DNA from: Strigops habroptila
Lineage: Eukaryota > Chordata > Aves > Psittaciformes > Psittacidae
NCBI RefSeq assembly: GCF_004027225.2
Contig: NC_044282.2
Location: 74,348,287-74,412,286, forward strand
Direction of reading: 5' to 3'
DNA: 64,000 nucleotides
The position numbers were made by a program, and so were the translations under genes. The stretch's first letter is position 1, and each line of letters starts with the position of its first letter. Under the pieces are notes generated by a model. That model worked only from the letters and a program-made list of their open reading frames with translations, was not told the DNA's origin and made no database searches. Below, in pieces: positions 48,700-61,400 of this stretch.

Positions 48700-51600
48700 A
48701 ATGTGGAGTGTCGAGGCCAGAGTCCCAGGGACCCAGTGCTGTTTGCTTGGCTGCGTTTATTACCGGAACATGCCGCTCTTCCGAAGCTCCGCAGAGCCTG
48801 TCTGCCTAAATTAATCCCTAGAACAGCAAGTAATGCATCAAATGCACAACCGCCCATTGCTACATATAAGAACTGAAACTGTCTGGAGGTTGGTTGCGGC
48901 AAGAAGTGCCTTTGCAGTGCTAGTGCCAAGGGAAGAAAAGCACTGCAGGATTCCAGAGGGTGATGCCTATGGCAGGAGTTAAAAAATCCCTTGTTCCAGG
49001 TGTGGCCTCACTTCAGGAGTGGTGACTTGTCTGCAACGAATGCATGTGGTAAATAAAATCCTTATAAAGCCCTGCAGAAGGCCACTTAATTGCGAATAAT
49101 TGCTTGGGTGGGTGTAATGGGGATGGTATGGCAGGAATGAAGTTTTTTGCTTAGTCATACTTTGCAGCATATGTTCAGGCATCTCTTTGCTCTCATAAAT
49201 ATTGGAGAGAATAAGACGGGATGCCTGCATGTGGGAGCTTTCTGCTCTTGCTCTCAGCGCTCAGGTGAAACACACAGAGGGATTAAAAATGGATTAGACA
49301 AGGATTCTTGAGGGAGTTCTTGAGAGAACTCTGGGAACAGTGCTCTGGCCTATTAATTGTGAAGGATGCAAAAAGCTGCCTGGCCCTTTTCTGGTTGGGA
49401 AGAGCACAGTATTTATATTGGGGTTTATCCCATTTACAGCTTTCTTGTTCCTTTTTTTTTTTATCTCCCCTAGCCATTCTTTTTAACTGTTTCAGGGTAT
49501 CCAGTGTGTCCTCAATTCTATTCATGTGTTCTTTCCCTCATGTATCCCATCTGCCTTAAAATGTGAATAGGACTGGAAATGCAACTGTGACCCATAAATT
49601 AATACTAAAAATCTTGTGACATTCCAACTTATGGAGATACAAAATTGTACATTTAGCCAATTTACTCTTTAGGGCAGTGCTGGATTATTTCAGAACTTCA
49701 TTGTTGAATCCAATGGGAAGGAAGTGACATGTATATATTTTGTGCATCCCTTTGTATTTATTCTTGTATATTTTCTAGCTGATGGTGTGGAAGATACTCA
49801 GAGCACGTAATTATTATGTGTTAATTACTGCCCTAAAGCTACATTTAATTAAACCTTTAACAGCAACAGATTACAAATATTCCTGGAAAACACATTTCTC
49901 TTTGTGAAGTAGGGCTATTGTGGTGCAGCTTAACTAGAACCCCAGAGACTGACAGCGCCATGCAACACCTCTTGTTCTGTGGGGAAAGATAAGAACACTG
50001 GTAACGAAGGGCAAAATGTGAGTGTCAGGATTTCAGCAGCTGAAGCTCTTCTGTCTGGCTCCTGCCAAATAGCCTATTAAACCTTTTAGCATTATGCTGT
50101 CTGTGACACTAGGAGTTGCTCCCATTTACACTAATAGCTTTACTGGGAGAGAGGAGCATGAATACCCTTCATTAGTCCTACAGATAAAATCCTGTGTAGT
50201 ACGTGCAACATAAGGTGCTTAAAACATGTTGTTCTCAATGGAGTGTAGCGTGTCATGTGTTCTGCTATATATTAGACATACATGGATAGCTAAATTGTGA
50301 ATCACTGTTCCACTGAAGTTCCACACTGGATTGAAAGTATAAAATCGGTGCATACAATTTCCATTTACTCCATGGCTTTTGCCAAACGAATTGATCCTTT
50401 ACCAGCCCCTTTGTCTCTTTTCTTCCATGTGTACTGCTTTAAAAGTCCTCCTTATAATCTTCAGTGTAGTTCAGGATGGCACAAAGGAAATGTGCCAAAC
50501 TGATCAGAATTTCATCACACAGACTTGTCAAAACCATCTTCTGAGCCATGCTACACTTTAATGCAATGCAATGTCCCTTCCTAAGTCTTGCTTCTTCCTT
50601 ACTTAGCAGTTGTTCAGAAAAGCAATATGCTATTTGCTTATGCATCACGGTTTTTTTCACAGAAAATGCCTCTTTTTTTCCCCCCTTCCACAGATACTAG
50701 TCAAGAAACCAAAAATAGTTTGATTTCTCAAAGTACAAATATTATTAGAGGCTTAAGAGTTATGGCATTGCTTAGAAACAGATCTCAAAGACTTGCATCC
50801 TGCTCAGTTGGGATTCTGAATTCCTATGAAATTGCAGAGTACAAGATATTGAGGAATCAGCCTGAGAAGCTTAAGCAGACAGTGAACTCTTATTCATGGT
50901 AAGGTGCCACACTGTGCTGATTCAAAAACCCAAACAAAACCAAGACAGAAGTAGATATGTGGTCTTTGAGCATTTAGTAGGAATGAAACGAAAAACTGTA
51001 GCAGGAAAACATCTCAGATACTATGCAAAGTGTTGCGACTCAGTGTGCATGCTTGGAAGAAAAATCTTGTAAGATACTTTGAGTAGCAGATGCTCTTGGA
51101 GTGACTAGAAGAGGCATTCTGCTGCATAGTATTTTAGCATATTCCATAAACAAGGACAAGCCTCAGCTTCAGCAAGACAGACCTGTGTTCTAGGTTAACA
51201 GACTAATGACATAGAAAACAAAGCATCAGAAATGAGGTATGCAGGAGTGAGCACAGAGGGGAAATTGCCCTGATTTACCTATGTAAATGTGGTTCACCCC
51301 CTCTGTGTACATGGGTTATTATAGAGCCTTTAATCAGGTAATCGCATACTGTGGGAAACAGCTCAGCAGAACCACATCGTGATCTGTCTTGTCCACACTT
51401 GTGATACCATCCCAGGCAAGTGTTTGCATTCCCACACATTTATTCCATGCATTTCCCTTCTCTTTGGCTTCCTCCCTAAATATATAATTAAACAGCTTGT
51501 TTCCTGCAAAGACCTATTGGGCAGTACATTTACTTTCCACTTGGTAATTGCTGCAAATCTCCCTGGTTTAAGCATTATGTCAGAGTTGAAGCTATGTTTC

Positions 51601-54600
51601 TTTGTCACAGTGTAGTTTCTCATACACAGTTGGTATTCTCACACAGTGTTTGCAGAGATACTGCTGTGCTTTGTTTGCACATCCATCTTCTGATATCTTT
51701 CTGGATAAATGAAGTTTTCCTTTGTCAGCCTTTCAAACCACCAGATGCTAAAGAGACAGGCTGAGAGGTCTAAGCTGGCACAAGATTTTTATCCCCAAAG
51801 CTGCACTTTGGGGTAACATACAATAAATTCCTGGTCACCATATGCTATTGTACGGAACAACATGTGGTCTTGTGCCATCCTTACTGGGGGAGCAGTGGTT
51901 GTGAATGCGAGCTGCTTCTGTCACTAAGATGGATGTATTCATTTTTGCAGGGCTTTTGTACACAGCTATCAGTCCGATATTACTTCCAGGCTTTGATTTT
52001 GTGTGGAATAAAAGATCTTGAGACTTCCAGGAAGAAAAGAAAACATCAGAAGAGAGGAATTCAGTATTTTTTCAAGTAGCATACTCTAAGGAAAGGAAAT
52101 ATGTAAATTCCTTTGGATTTCATTATATCAGACTGCAGTTGCTTACAGCGTGTTACTGCTGGCTGCTTCTTCACTCAGCCTTTTGCTCCGTAATGGGGCC
52201 TGCAATAGAATCACAAAATACATGTGGTATTGCCATACAGCCTCTTTGTGTCCCACACACTCACTGGGTTTGGTTTTCATTTCCAGAACACTCCATTCTG
52301 AATTTTCTTGCCATGCTGAAGGCTTCTGCACTTCGGTTTACAGAGAAGAAATTTCACAGCTCCTACTTAAAGGCTTGCAGAAAGCCTCGCTGAGGCTCTA
52401 ACATTTCCTGTTAGGTAATTGAGGTTATTGTAACACGTTACTTGAGGGGCATACAAGAGAACAGGCTCCATCTGAGATTCCAAAATAAATGCTGACACAG
52501 TTTTTCAGTTAAAAAAAGTTTGCCAGAATATTTTAGAAACTAACAATTATATGCTAATATTTCTAGACTAACAGGAATAGAAGTGAGAATTAATGAGTTC
52601 TCTGCAGGTACATCTGTCACATATATAGTGATATGAGGCATATTTCATGCTCGCAGCACTCTGCTAACATTATGCAAGCCTTGTAATAGCTCTCTGCAGC
52701 AAATACCAATCTCGATTTGGTGCTAGAGAAAATGAAACTTAATTTCCAGGCATGACAACCCTGAGGGTTTAAGAGTGGCTCCTCCTGAAGTCCATGGATA
52801 TAAATGCTCCTTGGACTATCCATAACGAGCGGTGCCCCAGTGGACTTGATGCTATTCCTCGTGACTGAAAGTGTCCTTGTCTGAAACACATTTACAGTGG
52901 AGGAGCTCTGGCTGCCACAGCTCTGCATTGCCTAGTTGAGTGCATCAATTTGCGGTAGCTGAAGCCTCCAATGCAGAGAAGCAGCAATTTCCAAACATAC
53001 CTGTTGAGCTGCTCATGTCTCCTGGGATAACGACAGATAAACACGGAGTAAATACATTTGCTCACAGAGTTTTAACCTGGGACTACGCTGACAAGATTCC
53101 TGTGGATGCTAATGAGGTGACCTGGTTTGTCTCTGTTACCATTCTCCCCTGTGCAACATTAGAACAATAAGCACACCTATCTTGGAAGAAACAGGAAGAA
53201 TAAATATTTCCCTAGTGCTGAGACAGTGTTGGTGCAGTAGAAATATGTCTTAATCTTTCTTAGGATAGAATAAGAGTACCTGGCTAAGGTGCCCAGCGCT
53301 GCTGTCCTTGTTCTACATATACTGGCAAAGGCATCCTCTTCTTTTGGCAAACTGTGTTTATTCAAAATGAACAGGTAAATCCTGGGCTCTTCTCTTCCAA
53401 CCTTCCCATAATTTACAATATGGCCGTAAAATTGCATCTGTGGTGCATTTAACCTGAAATTTCTAAAATAATTTACCTAGAAATGAAAAATTGTTTGACA
53501 TTTTGCTGCTTTTACTCACTCTGGCTTACTCTCATTTTCAGTCATAAGTAATATTACCAACTATTAGTCATTTCTAATGTAAAAGTTGAATAAAAGGAAC
53601 ATCCTTTCAATAGTTGCTGCTGTGGTTCTGCCTGTGTGTGAGATTGGGAAGTGAATTCAGTGTCTGCCAACACCAAGAATAGAAGGCCCACTCTCAATTG
53701 CTTCTTGTGTGCTCCTGGGAAATATTCGTGCTTCTTTTTGAACTACCACCCCTCAGGGTAGGATAATTCTATATACGTGCACAGCAGATATCTTCAGGCA
53801 GAGAGGTGGACCTGAAAGGGAAGCTTTAATTTGGGTCTTCACTTGCCTCACATCCTGGGGCTGTTTGAAGGTCTGTGTGAATCCCATTATAAGCTTAATT
53901 CCTGAAGCTCAGTTCTAGTTCTGAATTTTCCCTGGGCTAGAAATAAGGAGGATTTTGTTTCAATCTGGATGTCTGGTATATCTTTGATATCACTGCTGGC
54001 AGGCTTCTTGATAGAATAGAAAACCTTTCATTTTGCTCATTACTGGAATTTCCATTTCCATTGTGTGATAAAAACTTTTGTCATTAATATAGAAAGACTA
54101 TACCTCATATAATAAATTATTCCTTACCCAGGGAAATGGGGGACTCGAGTACATGGAAGTATCTCATGCTGCACCTGGGTTATTAGCTTTCCTGTTGCAG
54201 TGCTAACACATATGGCAAGCTCTTGGGCACCTGAGATAATAGTATCTATTTCCCTTCCTTTTCAGTGCATCACTAGGACTGTAATTTTGTGCCTTTGATT
54301 TAAAATCGGTTTCTTTTTGCAGACCAACATCCAGTCAAAAGGACATTTTGTCTGCAGATAGATCATCTTGGCTATTGTCTAGGAGCTTCTCAGGCATGTA
54401 TTAGTGACAAAACTATCCACCAGTACTCACTATTAGTTCCTCTACAAGGGCTTTTGAAGAATAACCAAGTTTCTTTTTATTTTTAAGGATATAGAAATAC
54501 GAGTTGTTGGTAAGAACTGTTGGTCTTTCACCACAGTTAGTGTCCCTGAACTAAAGAAACCAGTGTCTTTCTATTGTTGTTCTTTTGTTTTGTAGCTGAG

Positions 54601-55660
54601 CTGTAGCATCTGAAAAGATTGTTTTTAAAAGGGAGAAGGAAATCGAGGGGTGGTGTAATCCTGATGGTAAAGTCCTGATGACTGTAGGCTGAATCAAGTC
54701 ACTGTTGTCCTCCTTCAAGACATGTCTGCACTGGAGATTGCAGCGTAGCTCAGAGGCATCCAGCCTGGCCCTGAACTAGACTGTCCAGAAACAGGGAAAA
54801 TGAGCCCATGGCAGACTCCCTTCAGGACTGCTGCAGCTGCAGAGCTGCTGGGTCTCAGTCAAACAAGCTGGGCTTGTTTAAAACTTGTTCTGGTTTCTAG
54901 ACATTGCCTCTCAGGCTTCAGTAGGGATCTATCTGTCTGGTTTTCCCTCTTTAATGTAGGGACATGTGATGCGTGCCATAGGAAAAGCTTTACCAGTTGT
55001 GAATAACAAATGTTAGGTGGTGCCAGTGGTTTTTGTAGAATACCTTTAATGCTTTAAAGGCTGCACTAGCATCAGCAGCTAGGCAAGAGAGCATGCTGAA
55101 GTATCCATTCTGCTTCTAAAAGAGATGTTGAAACTGCATCAAAATAGCAATAGCTCTCTCTTGGTACTACTAAAGTAAATTCCTGAGAATGATGAATGAG
55201 GAAAAAATGTGTTTAATTCTTTAGATCCAATCTGTGGAGTTCAATTAGGTATCCAGTTTGCATCCAGTTATGTTTGCATGTGGTTTAGCACTGCCTCTTA
55301 ATTCAAAGAGCAGATGTGACCATGTTATTCTCTCACAGACTTCTCTGTAAATGCATGTCAGAAATATTCATTAGTTTTCTCTGTGACCTTTTTTATTTTA
55401 TTCCTGAAAATTTGTTTGTTAATAATGTACAAAATGTGGGTAAGTTTCACTTAAATAAATATATCTCACAAATTCTGAGGTTGAGACTAGTTTACATACA
55501 GAAACAATACGGAATTATAAAGACAGGCTTCTGGTGGCCTTTGGTCACTGCATGTGTGCCACACTCTGCAAAGTGGTGAGCAGATCCTCCACAGAAATGT
55601 GCAAGGTCCTGTTCCCTCTGCTTAGGGCTCGTGGTGATTAAGGTGAAAACATGCATTCAG
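48700..55660. other. Intergenic, nothing recognised
   Basis: No gene, RNA or clear mobile element is supported. 49790-49870 is rich in TAATTA-type homeodomain cores and might be a conserved enhancer, but I cannot test conservation. Confidence 0.5.
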
Positions 55661-55666
55661 AATGCT

Positions 55667-55810
55667 CCATCCCTGGCAGTGTTCAAGGCCAGGTTGGACA
55701 GAGCCTTGGCTGACATGGTCTAGTGTGAGGTGTCCCTGCCCATGGCAGGGGGTTGGAACTGGATGGTCTTAAGGTCCTTTCCAACCCAAACCATTCTGTG
55801 GTTCTGTGAA
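55667..55810 (+). mobile_element. CR1 3'-end fragment, plus orientation
   Basis: 'ccatccctggcagtgttcaa', 'ggccaggttggacagagcct', 'catggcagggggttggaac' and 'ggtcctttccaaccc', then 'ccattctgtggttctgtga'. It is the last 140 bp or so of CR1. Confidence 0.9.
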
Positions 55811-57964
55811 TAAAGATGGTCAAACAGACTCATTTTTCCCCAGGCTCTCACCCATCCAGGCCATCTGAAGCCTTGTGTCAGCTGGTTACTGTTCCTCTTT
55901 CTCAGAACTGCACCTAAGGGTGGTCAAAGCCTTCATCATCTCTCCTGTCTCCTCCCTTTACAAAAGAGGTGTTGCACCTTCCATATAATTCCAATTTGTG
56001 AAGACTCAAATTGTAAAGGAAGTCAATGGAAATGTCACAGCATTCACTCACCCTGCTCTGCTCCTGATTGTGGTTTGTGTCCTTTTAGGCCACTTGCACG
56101 TTGGCCATTGCCTAAGCACAGTCATCCTGAAGTCAGATGAGAGCTGTGTGAATAATAGAAAATCGAGATGTGAGACTATAAAATCCCAGTGCAGCAGCTA
56201 TGTTCTCCTACTGTGCAGTTCGTATTTCATTCTGAGTCATGCTTAAACAGGTTGAGCAGCTGTGCATTTAAATTGCTCTGAAGGCATGTTATTTTCATGT
56301 GAAAGTAGATGCATAAACCAGAGTCTGAAATAAATCCAGGTTGACAAGTATCATCTGTCTTAACTGTAGCTAGAATTAAAATTTCCCACTTGAACCTGTG
56401 TGTTTTGGGGACATCATGGGCAGTTCCTCTGAACTGGTTTCTCCAGTTTGATTCCTGTTGCTTTGTATCCCCAGCTTTTGAGTGAAAGGAAATAGTTCCT
56501 TCCAAACTGGAAAGATATTTTGGAAGAACAACTGTGAATTTCTGAACCTGGCCATCTTTATAGAGGTACTCTGGCTTCCATGCCTGGTACAGATGTTTCA
56601 GGTAACCTTCAGCTATAACCAAACTTGCACCTGCTAGTTCTTGATTCTGGGAAACACACACGCATATCCATATTACCAGCTGTCTGTAAGCTCCAGGCAC
56701 ACAAGCACGTGGTGCATAAGCTAATAGTGCATCATATGTTCAGATTCAGCTTCCTGTGAATTCATCTGTCTCCTACTGTCACTTATCTGGATTGTATATT
56801 TTATAATAGAGCAGCTCACGCATTAAAGATCCTTATTGATCAGCTGTGAGTTGGAGATGTGCAGTTCAGACTTGGCCTAGAGTTAAGCATAAGTCAAATG
56901 AAGGACAGGGCTGGCAAATGTTGAGGCTCAGGCACCACAATGCTGAAATCTGCATTTATTCTAATCTGTTCAGATACGATTTCTGCACCGCAGCCAGTGG
57001 CTAAGGCTGACCTTAAACCCAAAGAATCCTTGGCTGTTGATCTGTGTCCAAAGGCTTAATCCCTTTTTGTCTGGAGTTTGTTTCGTTCCTCCTTATGCTT
57101 CCACAGAAAGGAAGGATATTTTTGCTGCTCTTTTATTTGTCCTGAAGCAGTCCTTCACCATCATATGGATTATTGGTATTTTTGCACTTGTTTTTTTGAG
57201 TATTAACTTGACTTAATCCTCCTTCTGCAGCACTCTGTTTCAGCTGACATGCAAGCATGCTGTGAATTGCATCAGTGCTGCTCTGTCAGGCCAGAGGCAG
57301 TACCCCAGTGTGGTACAAGGCACCGCTCCAAAGGGTCTGAGCTGGACACGGAGCCTCCACTTCTTGCCCTGTGGTTAGTAATTGGAAACTGAGCACAGAA
57401 ATCTTCCTGACACCATCATACCATCAACAGCTGAATATGATACATTAATGTTACAAATATTACAACTGGAACAAAAAGGGAAAATTAAGAAACAAGCTGT
57501 GCTGCCCAAAGTACCCATCTGTGATCTTTGTAGGTAACCTGGCAATGCTTTATTTATTTTAATAGGTAGAATCTTTAATTCAATCAGGGGTTTGTTGCTG
57601 TGCAGGCAAGACATCTTATCTCATTCTGCTCATTTCCTTCATAATATCCTTGTGTCAATCCACGTGTCCCATGTGCACCCTGAAGAAAGCAGCTACCTTC
57701 TGCAGGCTGACTGCACTGAGGAGGAGGTTCCTGTGTGCAGGACAGGGAGGTTCCTGACCTCATTTTCAGTGCTCAGCCTTCCAGCACCTGGTTCAGCAAT
57801 TAGGGATGAAAGTCCTTGTGAGTCCCTGGAGCTCACTCTCTGTGGGAAGTGCTTGCACAGTCTGACTACACACAGAGCTGTAAATGGGGATCTCTAGAAA
57901 TTTGGTAGCTTCAAATTCAAGGAACTCTACAAAGTACGTACGAGTTGGAATTTTTCTGAGGATT

Positions 57965-58447
57965 GTATAGACACGGAGCTGTTGGAGCAAGTCCAGGAAG
58001 GCCATGAGGATGATCAGGGGCTGGAGCAGCTCCTATATGAAGACAGGCTGAGAAAATTGGGGCTGTTCAGCCTGGAGAAGAGAAGCTGCGTGGAGACCTC
58101 AGGGCAGCTTCCAGTGTCTGAAGGGGGCTACAAGGGTGCTGGAGAGGGACTCTTCAGCAGGGACTGGAGTGATAGGACAAGGGGTGATGGGTTCAAACTG
58201 AAACAGGGGAACTTCAGGTTGGATATAAGGAAGAAGCTCGTCCCTGTGAGGGTGCTGAGGCGCCGGCACAGATTTTTCCCAGAGGAGCTGTGGCTGCCCC
58301 ATCCCTGTCAGTGTTCAAGGCCAGGTTGGACACAGGGGCTTGGAGCAACCTGCTCTAGTGGAAGGTGTCCCTGCCTGTGGCAGGGGGTTGGAGCTAGATG
58401 AGCTTTAAGGTCCCTTCCAACACAAACCAGTTTATGATTCTATATGT
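57965..58447 (+). mobile_element. CR1 retroposon, plus orientation, about 0.48 kb
   Basis: It runs from 'ggagcaagtccaggaaggcc' through 'gacaggctgagaaaattggg', 'ttcagcctggagaagagaag' and 'gagggactcttcagcaggga' to 'aaggtcccttccaacacaaa' and 'ttatgattctata'. The 5' part keeps an open frame of 139 codons, but it lies in the CR1 3' region and is not a gene. Confidence 0.92.
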
Positions 58448-58449
58448 AA

Positions 58450-61400
58450 GTTTATTTCAGGGACAATAAGATGCACACCTTACCAATTACGTGTTCTTCA
58501 AGATAAAAAAAAACCCCCATGAATGAAAACCCAACCCCCTTTAGATTTCTTTTTTAATATCACCATGACAGTGTATTTCTCTCCTTGGCTCATTTCTCTG
58601 AAACAGCTGAATCATTTCTTGCTGCAAAGCTCTCCAAAATTTTCAGCCAATGGCATGGAAAATTTTGATGCAAAGGTTTCTAAGCAGCTGAAGTCAAGTT
58701 GTTCGAATGGGGAGTGGCAGGGACCTGCACAGTATGGAATTGTGTGAGCCCAGACATATAAACCCACAACCTTAATGTTAGAGCCTCCAAGTGAATAGAA
58801 CATGAAAGACTTTTACTGTGTTAAAGGGACATAAAATGTTTGAAAACAATGTAATAGTTTCTCACTAATAGTAATTGTGTTCCTGTGGCTAGGATATTAG
58901 GTGTGCAAGTATTACGGAAATCTGACCTTTCCCATAAATCTGAGCAGGATAACATGGCTTTGATTTCATCAGAGTGTAGAGTTTCTGTCTGCTTAGCACT
59001 GGGGCTGGAAGCTTTTCTGTTCCTAGCTGTAAGTTGAGATTCCATATCACATCCTCAGTGAGTTTCTGTATTACAAAGGTTGTGTAAGTTGAACCACGCT
59101 AACATCACCTATGGATTCCAGGCTGTGTGATTAGCATCACAAATGGCCTTACAGTGTGCATACTGTACACCCACCGATTAGGCTTTCTTTTCAATCCTCT
59201 TTGGTCCTTCATAAAAAGAGGGAAGGGCTTCTCTTTGGTGATGGTGTTGCAAAGAAAAGCTGCTAATGAAGGAATGATGAATGGTCTGATTGTGTTGCTG
59301 TTTGTATAGTTTCACCTTCATTTGCATCAGTACCAGGCGCAGATCCCAAGACTCATTTTTCAGTTTTCAGTGCTCCTCTTCTTTGCCCCCTGCCTGCACT
59401 GGAACCAACCAGAGCAGCACATTTATCTTTGCCTCCTAGTACACAGAATAGGAATATTTCCCTTCTTGCGTCAGTGGGGCCTGCTCATGGTGGAATGTGG
59501 ACCTCTCCCCAAGCACATCTCCCCTCTTCTGTTGCAGGTTGATCTGGAAATCTCACACCAGCTGGAGGATACACAAAGTGCACTGGGAGCCATCACTGTA
59601 CTGTCCCTCTGGAATGATTAATGCATCATTTCTAAGTGAGGAGCCATTTCCTGCTCCAAGGAATGGATCTCTTATTTAGTATCCTCTTCCAGCAGTTCCC
59701 ACAGTGTGTTTGGCACAGTAAAACTGACTGCCCCCACCCAAAACGCAGAGAAAGTGCATGAACAGAGTGTCAGACTGCTTACATAGCAACCCCCTAAATG
59801 ATTCAAACCAAAAGTGTGAGGCAATTCTGCAGAGCAAACACTGGAGCAATCCCTCTCTGCCCATAGCCACAGCTGAGGATACACAGCCCCCGTCTGACGA
59901 GTGACTCTTCAGATCTGGAGTTCTTTAGGCCTTCCTGGTTTTTCCTGGTGTTTTGAAAATATATCAACTGCCAAAAAATAATTGTTTTCTTTTAAGAAAA
60001 GAAAAAAAGTAAATGAAAGAATGTGGCCCTTTGTGTTCTATATCTGTCCAGGGAACAAGCTTCATTTGATTGAATGCCAGGGAGAGGATAATGCAATCTC
60101 CCATTAAGCTCGTCTGCATCTTTTTCCAGGATGACAGTTTAAGTCTGCTGGCTACAGATGGCCTTTGACAACTGACAACACTTGCTGTTATGCCAGTGTA
60201 TGACTTCATCGGTGTGACACTGCATGTGACTACAGCTCTCTTCCTCTTTCACTTGCAGAAACTGGTCTCCATCTCACTAGCACCACAATAACAGAGGTTT
60301 CCCATGCATAAAAAGAACCAGAAGCCTGAAACTGCATTGCTGTTCATGCTAAAAGCACTGGGAGCTGGAAAAACACAGTATTGTCAGAATCTGTTTGTCT
60401 GGGGCTTTAACCACCAAGTCTGAAGTTGGCCAGATTTGGTAAAGCATCTTTACAGCTGCAATACTTTTTCAAACCAAATTCCCAATTCTGCTAAGGGCCA
60501 CCTAGCTGTAATATCCATCCCCCGTGCACCAGAGAAACACCAAGTAATGAAACACCAATTGCAGAAGCAATTTCTGTCTCCTCTGAATCTTGGCAACCTC
60601 AGGGAATGCTACAAGTTGAATGAATGAAGTCATCCGTCATCCGGCAGTGACTGGAGTAGGATGAACTCATTCTCATTCTGCCTTTTGCTTCAGAAGCAGG
60701 GGAAAAAAAGTAAGGTTTATATTCTAGTCTTTTCTTTTTACCACCTTTGAACAGGGCTCTCAGGTTGCTCTGTGGTTGGTAGCTATTGTCTTTTCCTAAT
60801 TTTTATTACAGTTGTTTGATCTAAACATGGTCCTAAGGCCTGTTCCAACACAGGTAACTGAATCTTGGCTTTAAAAAAAGAGTGAAAAAATACTTCTATC
60901 ATTTCCTCAACATTTTTTCTGTTTCTTGTTCTAGACAAACAGCTGAGATAGATACACATAGAGTGGTTTGGCTCTTAGGTAGTGAGTGTATGCACATGCT
61001 GTCAAAGTAGCCCATCACAGGCCTGGGCTGGGGATGAAGTTCAGCAAATATTAGGCCTCATGACAGAAGATGATAGCCAAAAAGTTAAATGCTGTACAGG
61101 AACAAACCTCCAGTCCTCACAGAACATAGAGATGGTGTTACCTGGCAGCACCTGAATTCCTCTAGCAGACATGCAAACACTTTGAATGCCAGGCACGTGG
61201 CCTCTGAGTCCTGGAATATGCACAGCGCAGAAGGGACCATGAGTCTTCCCTCTTATAGGAAGTTCTCAGTTGTGTCTTGGAAGAGGGGATGCAGCTGGTT
61301 GTGGCAGCAGGAAACACTGGCTGGCAGGGGTACATCAGTGTGCCCAGCTGGAGCCAGGCTTGATCAGTAGAGACAAAAATACTAGGAGTCATGTTTTCCA

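Noticed and set aside
56227-56700. 157-codon minus frame
   Set aside because: No recognisable domain, no splice or poly(A) context. Likely chance.
57982-58401. 139-codon frame on plus
   Set aside because: It falls fully inside the CR1 3' region and is repeat sequence.
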